From: Gracilariopsis chorda
Taxonomy: Eukaryota; Rhodophyta; Florideophyceae; Gracilariales; Gracilariaceae
Length of the DNA stretch: 64,000 nucleotides
Reading direction: 5' to 3'
NCBI GenBank assembly: GCA_003194525.1
Contig: NBIV01000289.1
Span: 1 to 64,000, forward strand
Part shown: in pieces, positions 19,804-30,664 of the stretch
Position numbering within the stretch: the stretch's first letter is position 1
Layout of the letters: every line of letters starts with the position of its first letter
Made by a program: the position numbers and the translations under genes
The notes under the pieces: model-generated
The model's database searches: none
Told to the model about the DNA's origin: nothing
Seen by the model: the letters and a program-made list of their open reading frames with translations, nothing else

Positions 19804-21122
19804 ATGCAGTTCGAAAAAGAGACTGGCACTCCCGATGCCGTGTCCGACGCCGACGAAGTCAACGTTCAGGAAGATCAAGAAGACATTGATCGTGCATTTG
19901 TGGCTGTTTTTTGGACCCAAATGGTCATGCTAGCTTTGTTTGAGGGGAAGACACTCTTTGCGGAGGATGGTACCAAACGCCCAAACATAGCTCGAAATTT
20001 TGCAGGAGCACATCACCGATTGATGCTGCAGTATGTTTGGCCGGAAGGAAAAGAAAGACCAGATGGATCGTGTGCGCGTGGTCCGTTGTATAGTTCGCAG
20101 TTATTCAAACGGAGGTTTCGGTGTTCTCGCGATATATTTCACAAACTTCTTGTGGCCGTGTGCGCCGGTAATGATTATTTCCAGCAGGGTCTACGACCGG
20201 ATGCTACAGGAAAGATTGGGGCTTCTCCAATACAAAAAGTATGTGCCGCATTCAGACAATTAGCGTACGGCATTCCTTCTGACACTTGTGATGAACTGTT
20301 TTCCTTGTCGGAGACTGTAGCGCGCCAGTCATTGAAAGAGTTCTGCCGCACAATCGTGCTGCTATACGAAGGACAGTATCTATCTTTACCTACTAAGGAA
20401 AAAATCGAGAAGATCGAAAAACGATTCGCCACGGTGGGCTTTCTTGGATGTGTTGGGTGCTTAGATTGTTCAGGCTGGGATTCGAAAAATTGCCCTGTGG
20501 CATGGCAAGGAACTTATGTTGGTAAAGAGAAGACTCCCTCCATCTATGCGCATGGAAGTTATTTGTGATCTCGATCTACGATTGCGGCATGTTGCCTTTG
20601 GTTTTCCTGGGATGCTAAACGACCTAAACATTATGGATGTGAGTGCATTTTTTTGCGCGTTTCCTCGGTGGCACATGGCCAGATGACACACCGTGGTACA
20701 AAGTTGCAGACGAATACTTCGACTGGTTTTATCTACTAACCGATGGTATATATCCAGAATACAGGGTGCTACTGCAGACAGTCATTGAGGCACAAACTAA
20801 AGAAGAAAAAATGTTCGCGAGGCGACAGGAAGGGGTTCGAAAATCTGTGGAACGCGTTTTTGGGGTACTCTTCGCTCGATTTAATATATTGAAGTACCCA
20901 GGGCGACTGCACAAGAGGGCGGATCTTATAAACGTGTTGAAAGCTTGCTGCATCATACATAATATGATCGTCGAGGAGGAGAAAGAGTCCTACAGTGGTG
21001 ATGGAGCAGGTGGTGTTCGACTGAGCGAGGAAGAAACGATTCAAATTGAAAGCATAACAATGGCACGTTTGGAAACTGGAGTGGCGGCCAGGGCCTTTAG
21101 CGAACCACTAGAGGACACGATT
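19804..21122 (+). pseudogene. Harbinger transposase, 5' part
   Basis: The protein resembles the plant-transposon-protein / DDE_Tnp_4 group. Seen are an N-terminal helical region, FLGCVGCLDCSGWDSKNCPVAW with the first catalytic Asp context, GFPGMLNDLNIMD in another frame (second Asp block), then DGIYPEYRVLLQTV, FARRQEGVRKSVERVFGVLFARF (third acidic residue) and ACCIIHNMIVEEE. The three stretches are in frames 1, 2 and 3 (breaks near 20545 and near the T-run at about 20650), so the gene is inactive. Ty3-A interrupts the last codons at 21122, and the C-terminus resumes at 42107. Confidence 0.85.
21118..21122. repeat. Target-site duplication of Ty3-A, left copy
   Basis: CGATT here matches CGATT at 42102-42106, flanking the LTR ends. 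Five bases is usual for Ty3-type integration. Confidence 0.95.
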
Positions 21123-22025
21123 TGTAGTGCAATACCCGCAAGCGGGACAACACACGAAGACGTTCGGAATCTTCCCCTCTGGAGGATAACACAGCGAACG
21201 GAGCCTCTCCGGATGAGCACGACGAAGTCGGGTTGTAAAGCCGAGGCTCACCCTCACGCCAAGCGGGGAGAGTTGAAACGGTAGGATTAGGATCACCACG
21301 AATGGGAAAACAGCCCTTCCAAGGAGTACGAGTCCACGTAAGTGGGGGAAGACCTCACGGGATACCGGCACGAGAGACACGCGTCAGCGGTGACGAGCAA
21401 CCACACAAAGGGGTAGAAACCACGAGAGTGGGGTAAGGGAAATAAGGGGGATGCCCGATTGGGGGCGACGGGGGTGTGGGCCAACGGGGCCACGAAAAAA
21501 AGGCACAAAGGAACCCTATACAGGGGCGAGAACACGGCGGTGATGAATTAGATGACAAGTGCCCAAGGCGGTGATACTCCTAGTGACGCAGCGTGGATAG
21601 GTCTACCGTTAGTAACGCGGGTTTACCTCCGAGGAGTGTAGAAGACTCGCTAAAGCGGAAAAGACTTAGAGACAAGAACCCTGGTTGGGGAAGTTTACTC
21701 AGTGTCAGGGCGAGGTCGCCGAGCCACTATATAGTGTAGTAATCTCCCTACTGTTGCGTAGATAAATAATAAATAATAAATATAGGTGAACTAAATGTCC
21801 ACACCGTGGTGCCAACCTCCTGTTGACTATCCGTGCCACACGTGGTCCACTCACGCCTTAGGCGGCACACGGTGCATGCACAGGTGTGCACCTGGCGCAC
21901 AGTGCGGATCCGCTGAGGTCTGAGACACCCGCTAATAGCGGTAGTAATCATAAACACGCGAAAGCGGCAAAAACACCAAGTCCACAGGGCATCGCTGAGT
22001 CTTCCTCCTTGAGGATTGCACTTCA
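21123..22025 (-). repeat. 3' LTR of Ty3-A
   Basis: This 903-bp direct repeat of 41197-42101 is bounded by TGTAGTGCAA and TTGCACTTCA. A TATATAG box-like motif lies at about 21727, and an AT-rich run with TAAATAATAAATAATAAATA at about 21763-21782 is shared by all copies of the family. Confidence 0.95.
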
Positions 22026-22027
22026 TA

Positions 22028-22037
22028 TCCCCCTCCT
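22028..22037 (-). other. Polypurine tract of Ty3-A
   Basis: Read on minus, AGGAGGGGGA lies two bases inside the 3' LTR, the place expected for the plus-strand primer of reverse transcription. It confirms that minus is the coding strand of the element. Confidence 0.8.
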
Positions 22038-22060
22038 GAGGTGCGAATACGACATCCACG

Positions 22061-23971
22061 GTGGCGACGGAAGCACCGGGAAAGGTCCTTAAATGTAAGT
22101 CCGGTTCGCCGGTTCTCCATCCCACTCTGGGTAACGAGCACCTAGCTGCGAACAGCGAATCTGCGACCAACTCTTCCGAGGTTCTTCCAACAACACGTAC
22201 GCTTTCGCTGCCTTCTTCTCCGATTACTCGGCTTCCTTCATCTACGATGAACAACAACAACGGCAACAACAACGGCAACGCCGGCAGCAACAACGGCAAC
22301 GCCGGCAGCGACAACGGCAACAACAACGGCAACGCCGGCAGCAACAACGGCAACGCCGGCAGCGACAACGGCAACGCCAGCAGCAACACACCGTTACAGT
22401 ACTTCTCCGGATTTCATTCCGTGCCTCTACCGCAGAGCGGTCTCTCGAATCCTTCGCAACAAACAGGCGCAAATGCGAGTGCGGCTCCCACGGGAGGGTA
22501 TCTTATGGCAGCGTGGCCGTCGCACGACATGCTGGTCGGGGTGCAGCCTTCGCAACATGCGATGACTCTCCGGCTGGCGCCGTGGTTCCACCCGACTCCG
22601 GTGTTCAATGATGCGCTTCTGGCGATGTATACCGATGGAAACGGAATGCTCCCGGGTGACGTTCCGGCAATCGTGACCACTTCGTGGGATTGGCGCAATC
22701 GCGTAGCGATACCCGTCCACACGGTAATCCGACGGGGTCGGGAATCAGCAGCTTCCGCGCACCCGTTGGTCTTACTCGCTCATCAACGGCTTCGCCAGGC
22801 TCCCTTTGAGTATCCCATCCCCGATGGTATGGGCTCCGATATCGGATTGTATCGCACCCAAGGTGAAATGGGGTACCTCGACCGCCTCGCGGGTTTGGAA
22901 CCACTCTTGTGGAGAAGCATTCCCGCGGGGCGCCAAGACGCAGTGTGCTGGACATGACCGATCATTCGGGCTGAATTCCGCTATGTGCGTCACTTAGCGA
23001 GGTACAACTTCTTGTCGATGATACGCTTTGAGCGGCGAGCACGGTCCCGATTCGGGTATTTGATTCCGTATCAGAACGTAGAAGTCGAACGCATCCGCGT
23101 GGTCAACCGACGGGGTCGGTACGTTCCGATTCCACCGTGGTGGTCGCATCTCGAAGCATGCAGAGGTTGCTACATCGAGTTGCCTCCCGTGATCACGTAT
23201 TACGGCTCATACCTCATCGAGGATCCTCAGTCCGGGCTCTGGTCCGTGGTGGTCACCGAATGGGCGGTCCGCACAGCGGCTTTCATCCTCTGGGAGGTTT
23301 ATGACCAGTACAGACTGTGGTTCATCCCGTTGCGGGTCCGTGCCGCCATCCGAGCGCTGGACTTACGAATCCCACTAGGTGGTGAGGCAAACGCTGACGA
23401 AGTAGCGGGGCTCCTCGATTTCATCGACCAGGTTGACTGGGCTTCGGTTCCTCTAGAGCAGAGTGGGCGTACTGCCTGTAGCCGGATACAGGACCTGTCG
23501 CCAGGGCGTCGAACTCCGCTCGCGGGTGACTTCATCTACTTCAACCCTTGGGAGGGGCATGAGATCTCCGCGGAGGAAGCGAACGAGCTCCTGTTTGCAC
23601 CGAGATATATCCCCGAGGAGCATCCGACCGGTTTTGTTGACGCCGATGAGTACTACAACGTCTACGACGGTGAGGATCCGATGTTCGACAACGAGCCCGA
23701 CGAAGGTGCCGGTCACGCCGAGGCAGAGGGAGAACCATATGGTATGGATGCTACTGGAGTCGCCCCTGCGAGTCAGCCGTCCAATCCGTCGGTCGGCCTT
23801 CCCACTGGTGGGTCCTCTACGCCAGGTGAGGCGAACGTGGCCCCTGCGGGTCAGGCTGCCGTGATCTCTCAGTTCTTCCGCCAAGTGGGGCTGGGAGGTA
23901 ACGAGGCCAGTGGCGATGTCACCGCGATGCGGGATGCTCTGATAGCCCGACTCCAGGGAAATAACCACTAA
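22061..23971 (+). other. Antisense open-frame region between pol and 3' LTR of Ty3-A
   Basis: Long open frames run on the plus strand, opposite to gag-pol, through most of this interval. The first part is Ser/Thr/Pro-rich with an Asn-Gly repeat, the middle is rich in aromatic and Arg residues (for example PYQNVEVERIRVVNRRGR, PWWSHLEACRGCYIEL), and the end is acidic then Ala/Gly/Pro-rich. I recognise no domain, signal peptide or membrane segment. It looks broken at about one point. Extra open frames at this place, some of them antisense, are known in plant Ty3 elements. An equivalent region occurs in Ty3-B at 35186-35824. Confidence 0.6.
22246..22385. repeat. AAC/GGC-rich minisatellite inside Ty3-A
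   Basis: Nested short units (AACAACGGCAACGCCGGCAGC and shorter forms) are repeated about seven times. On the plus strand they give Asn-Asn-Gly-Asn-Ala-Gly-Ser repeats within the antisense frame. Confidence 0.9.
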
Positions 23972-24185
23972 GGTGGGGGCGGTTCCAACCCGTAAGGGGG
24001 CGTGTTCCCTCACCATGGGGGTGCAACCTTGTGACGTAGTGTAGTCCTTCGACTAGTCGGTGTTCCATCGATCGTATCGAATAAAATCCAAGTTGACTTG
24101 TGTTCCTTCTTCTTTCCTTTCCTTTCTTCCTTTCCACACCACAACTCGATCCTTCATTTCCTTCCTTCCCACCGCAGTGGCTTGC

Positions 24186-27100
24186 TTATCCCACTTGGGC
24201 GTTTATCACCGATGCCGGGATTCCCGTTCGCGTTCTGCGGTGATAAGACACCACTTTCGAACGTGGGAGGTGCTCTATCGGCTCATCCGAATCATATTCG
24301 GGCACAAAACCGTACCAGCGTACGCGGTACTGGATGTAACCATCTGGATGGTAAGAATGTTCCACAATGTGGTCAACAACAAACTCCTGTTTGTAGACTT
24401 CCCGGCCTCGCCGTGTTCGCATTATCGCGTCCTGCACGGCAGGCTCTACCACCACTGGTGGGTGTTGGACAGTCTTCCCCGGAAGGGGCATGGCTTGGTA
24501 CTGCCTGTACATGCCCTTTGAGGGGTCATTAACCGGTTTCCGGGTAGGTTCATCCGCTTCGTGGGCCTGGAGGTCCTCGGCACGGCCGGTTGCGTCGACC
24601 ACTTGATGGTGGGTATCGGGACCCTTGCTGTGGGTTAAAGTATCCCGCTTCGCGGTTTCTTCACTCCTTGAGGGGGCTTCTATCGACGATACCCTTTGAG
24701 GGGCTTCTAATGCATCTGAAAGATGAGCATCTGGATCGCGAACCACAGGTTTGTGTGTAGATATCTGTCTTGACGGGGGTGCTTCAGACGACGACGTCGG
24801 TTGCACCACGGTGCGTCGTACAGTACGCGTAGACTCGCCTCGGGCGGTAATTGGTGCCTGTGCCGTCTGTACGGTGTCGGGGTCACGTGCCGTTTGCAAC
24901 GGATGGTCGAGGGTTGTCCGGGCCATGTTGCGTTCCGCCTCCTCACGTGAGGGCGGTTGCAACGGTGCTGCCGGTGTGTTGTCTCGCTTCGGCGACGAAG
25001 TATTTCCGTCTTTGACGTGCTTTCCTTCCGGAGTGACCGGTGCGACTTCGGCGACACTGTCGGGATCAACCGAGACACTCGGAGTGATTTCGCGACTGCG
25101 CGATGGTCCTAAACCAGAATCCAGCTTGCTGGTCGTTTTCCTTTCGTCCTGTACAGTGTGCTTGCCCGGCCTGGCCGGTGTGTTCTGCCGTGCAGTAGGA
25201 GTTAACACGTCTGGTGTAGTCGGCTCAGAGGATCCCGCGAGGGCCTGCTCTGCATTATCCAGCGTAGCTGTTGTTGACGAACCGTGACCCACGGAATGCG
25301 GATCAACGCTCGACGGCACAGCCGGTTCAGTATCGCGAACGTGAATAGTTTCCTGCAACGATTTCACTTTTGCGAGAGACTTCCCATTGCGTGGTGCATT
25401 TTGACAACTAGAATCCCGGTGGGGAGTGCGATCTGGCGCAGATGCGGTAGAAATTCCTCGAGAGGGTTCAGCGGGAGCTGTAGTGCGCAAATGCGAAGAT
25501 GGCACGTCAGCAGACGGAATTCTCGGTCCACTATTGTCCTTTTCGATGTGTCCGGAGGTCCGTGCACCACGGTTGTCATGACGCGACGAAGCGGTTTCAG
25601 TCTCTCGACGAGAGTTAGGGTTCTCCTCTCCCTCCTTAGATGGAGCGGCATGGGGAGTGGTAGAAGCGCCCAAACTGCGGGGATAGACGCCGCGCAGTGG
25701 CGTTAGAGAAGAAAGGCCATTCGGGCCTGCGTCCGATAAGGACGGTATATCTGAGAGTACCCTTGAAGGGTGTGGCAACACAGAAGGCCGTTAACCACAG
25801 ATGTGGGTTGTGCCACTGGGGTTTGTTGGTTCTCATCTTGGTAAGCAACCTCTACGGAAGATGGCGGTGCCATAAAAACGCGATCGCGGGAAATCCAGTC
25901 ATGAGCGTCGTTCATTTCCACCACTAAGGTGTCGTTATCCACTGATATGACCTTGTAGGGACCGTCCGCGACGGGTGAGAGCTTATGCCGTTTCTCCTTA
26001 TCAGGGTTCCAGTGCTCCTTACGGACGAAGACGTAGTCACCCTCCTTAATTGGCGGTGCTGTACCTCGTACACGAGAGTCAAAATCACGCTTGTACGCGG
26101 CCTGTGCTCGTGACATGGAGCTCCGGGCGACCGGGATTAACTTCGTAAGCCACGCTTACCATCTTTGGCGATAATCCTTCACGGAAGGGAAGTTTGCCAG
26201 CGTAGGCTGGGGTTCCAACGCTACGGCGGGCGGATGACGCGAAAGTACCAATTCAAATGGAGTCAAACCCGTTGTACGGTGTACCTGTGTGTTATACGCA
26301 AACGTCAAAGCGTCAGTGTACAGGTCCCATGTTTTGGGGTGATCAGCAACGTAAGAACGGAGAGAGGCTAACAGCGTTCGGTTAAACCGCTCGACTTTCC
26401 CATTACACTGGGGGTGGTAGGTCGTTGTGAACAGATTCTTGATATCGAGAATCCGAAACACGTCCTCAAAGAATCGCGATGCGAATTGCTTTCCGTTATC
26501 GGATAGAATGTTAACCGGTGGTCCGTAGACAAATACTCAATGGGTGACAAAGGCTTGCACCACCGCGAAAGTGGATATCCTCCGTAAAGGTACGGTGCTA
26601 ACCAACTTGGAGAAACGATCCGTGATAACGAGTAAAAACTTATGTCCACGCTTTGTGGTGAGCAGCGGTCCCAAGAGGTCAATTGCGACAAACTCGAGAG
26701 GGGCCCGCGCTGGAAATAACTTCAACTTCGTTGAGTGCTTCCGGAGTTTGACCCGGTTTTTGGCACACTCCGTGCATGACCGCACATTCGCGTAGCAGTC
26801 CACAGCCATGGCTGGCCAATAGTAACTCCGTCGCAACGTGAGGTAAAGTTTCCGTCCACCGGCATGTCCACCAAGTTTCGCATAGTGCGACAAGTGCAAC
26901 ACTCTAGATTGTAGAGTATGCGGTACCACGACCTGTGGGGTTGTGTGAACCGTCCTGACGAGGTATCCAACATCATTCACCTCGAAAGGGAGTTGCGCAC
27001 CGCCATTAAGTCGGGCGCGAATCTGAGTACAGAAGGGATCACCTTGTTGTTCTCTGACCATCTCCACCGGGGGTATTGGCACGACATTACCCGGTGGGGG

Positions 27101-27822
27101 TTTCTGAGCATCGTCCGAGACGAGTAGTGCGTCCAGTTCATCATCCGATTCCGGTTCTTCATCCGAGTTATCGGTTCACGGTCCGGGGCCTCCGGTTCTC
27201 GACCGTCGACGACGAAGCAAGGAATGTCCTCGTCCCCAGCGGTAGAGTTTCACCATCCGTGGGTAAACGCGACAGCACGTCCGCCTGAGCGTTCTTTGTG
27301 CCCTTCTTGTAGATCACCTCGAAATCGAATTCCGCAAGGCGGAGCCTCCAACGCATTAAGCGGCCTGACGGTTCACAGACTGTCATGAGCCCTCGTAATG
27401 AAGAGTGATCCGTGTAAATGGTGAAGTGCACACCCATAAGATAGGGGCGGAGAGTGGAGAGTGGCCACACAACTGCAAGACACTCTTTCTCCGAGACGGA
27501 GTAATTCCGATCGTGAACATTCAGTGAGCGTGACCAGTACCCAATAGGGGTTCGTTCTCCTTCGGGAGTTGTCTGAAAGAGAGCGCAACCTACTTGGTAG
27601 TCACTAGCATCCGTGTCTACGGTAAACGGTAGTCCGGGTTTGGGTAACGATAAGATCAGTGCTGATGTTACAGCCTCCTTGAGGGAGTTAAACGCCTTCG
27701 TCTCGACGGACGTAAAGGGTTCCAATTTCGGTGGTCGGCCTTTCCGCAAAAGCGCGTTCAAGGGTGCTGAGATATCCGCGCAATTCGGGATAAAACGTCG
27801 ATAGACGTAGACTAATCCTAGA
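24186..27822 (-). mobile_element. Ty3-A pol, 3' part: RNase H, integrase, chromodomain
   Basis: Reading right to left: the RT-connection and RNase H (for example DTDASDYQVGCALFQ and YTDHSSLRGL), the integrase zinc-binding and catalytic regions (HYAKLGGHAGGRKLYLTL, RSYYWPAM, AIDLLGPLL, then YHPQCNGKVERFNRTL), the integrase C-terminal region, and a chromodomain at about 24230-24390 (EFVVDHIVEHSY...RVRWYG). Between integrase and chromodomain is an unusually long Thr/Pro/Ser/Arg-rich stretch of some 400 residues. It is broken at several points. The right end is where Ty3-B entered. Confidence 0.9.
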
Positions 27823-27827
27823 AAGGA
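27823..27827. repeat. Target-site duplication of Ty3-B, left copy
   Basis: AAGGA here matches AAGGA at 37057-37061, immediately outside the two LTRs of Ty3-B. Confidence 0.95.
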
Positions 27828-28435
27828 TGTGGAATAGCGGACGTGCGGGTAAGGTGGGGAATGCGAGTAACCGAGCGGATGACGGACCGGGAATCGGACA
27901 GGTTGTACACGTGCGTGCTTGTGCACATGATCAGAACGCGTACCGAGATTTTCCGTGCGGTACACTAATTTTTAGTATTTCTAGCTAGGGTAGTATTAGT
28001 GACCCATGTGCGGCCGACGGGCCTGCACCTCGGGGCCCATTACAGTGCCCTCGAGGTGAGCCACTAGGGCCTGGGCTAGTATATAGGTACCACTACGGTC
28101 ACTACCCCTTTTCGAGTAAAGCCAGACGTTCCTTGACCAAGTCTACGAGCACCTACTTCTAGTTCGCGATACAGACGGCGCACTAGGTAGCGCAGCTGGT
28201 CCGACCGGTCACCACTAGTGGTACACGACCACCAACACCCAACGCGTGCACACTGACCACGCCTGGCGCAGTTGTCCGTCCGGTTCCACCGCCCTCGCCC
28301 GACGTCTCCTGACCGACCGCTTCGGATCCTTGAGCCCATCCTCCGTCCGGGCTTCCTAGGAAACTACACCCACCAACCGCTGAAGCCTCGACCGACCGGT
28401 TGGCACCTCTCATTTAAGCACTACGCTTCCCCACA
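27828..28435 (+). repeat. 5' LTR of Ty3-B
   Basis: This 608-bp repeat starts TGTGGAATAG and ends CTTCCCCACA. It is unrelated in sequence to the Ty3-A LTR. A TATATAGG motif at about 28079 may be the promoter. Confidence 0.95.
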
Positions 28436-28436
28436 T

Positions 28437-28454
28437 TGGTCTCCCGACCTAGAA
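28437..28454 (+). other. Primer-binding site of Ty3-B
   Basis: TGGTCTCCCGACCTAGAA begins one base after the LTR and is identical over 18 bases to the PBS of Ty3-A, although the LTRs of the two elements are unlike. Confidence 0.85.
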
Positions 28455-28471
28455 AACCAATACGGGCCGAA

Positions 28472-30664
28472 ATGGAATCCAGGCTACCGAAGCCTCCCAG
28501 TCAGAAGGGCTCTGAGGGCCACAAACCAGCCAAGCCCGCTACGGAGTCTCAAGCCGCATCGGCGGCGGCTTCAGACACCGCTTCGGTTACAAACCGAAGC
28601 ACCCGGAGTGCGTCAGCACTCCTACAACCCGCCACGGAAAACCCCGAGGCCTTGCTGCGCGCCAGCCGAGGCGCGTCAGCTCCCTCGGTACTGCACGGAC
28701 AGCCGGCACCTCAGGCACCAGCCCAACCACCAGGCACGGGCGTACCTTCGCGATCAAGCCCAATCGGAAATGATGGATCCGATGACTTGTGGGACCGTAT
28801 ACGGACACACATTTCTGTATTCGTCCGCACGGAACTCGAGATTCGAGTACCCGTGGCGGTAGAAGAATATCTGGCTGATCGGATACCTCAAATTATGGAG
28901 CAGCAGGAGTCTGATATCGTCCGCACGGTTACAAGGGAGGTCGTGACACGCTTGAAGCCAAGCGTCAACCTCGTGTGCGTTCCATCTGGTCGGGCACAAC
29001 CGCCGCTTCCCGGGGACCCACAAGATCCCCAGGCACTCCCAAAGTACGTTTCAAACCGTACGGGCTTCGCACCAGACCCACAGACCGGTACAGGAATACC
29101 GGACGGGAGCGATCGAGATGCTCCCCGAATGGTATACCTGCCGGCCATCCCCAGTCAACCAGGACCGGGTGCAGATCCCGACGACAGTAGCTCCGAGGAT
29201 GGGAGCTCAGTTCGCGACAAGCGCGACCGTCGGGGGAAGTCTCCCAACTCGGGCCACAAGAAACGCGGCGGGAAGAAAAGGTCCCGCCGTGGGAAACGTA
29301 GAGACCATTCGGACTCAGATACAGACCGCTCGGACTTTACAGAGTCAGAAGAAGAGTTCAACCAGTCGGACTCAGAGGCGAGTGATGGCTCGCGTGATTT
29401 GCGGTACCGTTCGGGCAAGAGGTCGCTCAAGCGACTCAGGCCGTTGAATGACCTGTTCAAAAAGGCGGTAGACTACAGGTCCTACCGCCTATTGAAAAAG
29501 TCCGCTCGGTACGACTCTAAAGTGGCCAAATATATTGGCCGCTACCACAAGAAGCTGGATATTCAGCTTAAAGGTAACCCGTTCTCCGGATCGGACCCTA
29601 TCGCCGTACTGGGCTTCTTACAGCGGTTCAAGACCGCATGTGACCACAACGGGATCACAGAGGGCGCAGCTCTCTGGTGCTCCCAGTTCTATCTGACCGG
29701 ATCGGCCCACTCGCTGGTACACTCCCGCATCACGGGGGAGACGAACGCTGTGGACGTCCGAAGCCGGGAAACCTTACGGACATACTCCGAAGTGGTCAAC
29801 TTCCTGTTGACCACATATGCGACGGACGAGGTTATCGCAGACGCATACGCGGATGTGACAAACTACCGCCAGTCGTCGGGCATGTCCGAAATGGAATTCG
29901 CTCAGAAGCTCTGGGACAAAGCCCTCCGTTGCGGAAACGTGTTCTCGGACAGACGTTTGAAGTCCGTCTTTGTGGAGAACTTGCTGCCCGCTATACGGTC
30001 CAAGGTCAGAAATCATCTGACAAGTCACCCGCACATCGGCCTGAATGCCCTCGCCCGATATGCGGAATCGTATGGCGACACGCACCGTGCCGCCAGACGG
30101 CAGGCGACCCGCACGGATTCTTTGCCAACTCATCGGAAGGGCACACGCTCGAAGGTGATGAGTGTGGACACCGACTCGGACGAATACGAGTCCACACTTG
30201 GTGATGGACAAGTGTTCGCCGTTGGGAATGGCAACACCTTACCATCCCCTCCGACGACACCCACCACCACCACGTCGCACTCGTCCCGAGCGGTCCAGTT
30301 CACCGCCCCTCCACGGGGAGCGGCCCCCACATCCGCACGATTAATGGACAAGCCGTGCCGGATCTGTCTGTCCCGGGATCCGGACTGTTGCCGGATGCTA
30401 CCGCCGGGCGTTCGTGCGGCTTTACTGGCCGCACGGGAAGTGAACTTCAACCGCCGTAAGGAGGAGGGGTTCTATAATTTCCCTCGAAACTCGCACGGCA
30501 CTGCACCCAACAACGGACCCGGACGGAGATACCAAGGGCCCCGCCAGTGCTTTCCGCAAGCCCAAACGGACCCCCCTCACCGCTCGGAACAGACAAACCC
30601 ACCGGTCCACCTGGTGGACGCCGATTCACCACCCGCTCTGGAAAACTACCCGGAGGGTGCATAG
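28472..30664 (+). mobile_element. Ty3-B gag
   Basis: This is an open frame of about 730 residues from the first ATG. The N-terminal part is Pro/Ala/Ser-rich, the middle is very basic and acidic by turns (RGKSPNSGHKKRGGKKRSRR, then Asp/Glu/Ser runs). The capsid-like helical part follows (KKSARYDSKVAKYIGRY...FSGSDPIAVLGFLQRFKTAC...ALWCSQFYLTGSA), as in Ty3 gag, and ends with a Cys-bearing segment (CRICLSRDPDCC). Confidence 0.85.

Noticed and set aside
22246-22385. Possible CRISPR-like array
   Set aside because: Units are directly adjacent, of 9-21 bp, without spacers. It is a minisatellite coding Asn/Gly/Ala/Ser in one frame.
22061-23971. Antisense region as an envelope-type gene
   Set aside because: It is on the wrong strand and lacks signal peptide, membrane segment and glycoprotein-like Cys pattern. 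I therefore describe it only as an antisense open-frame region.
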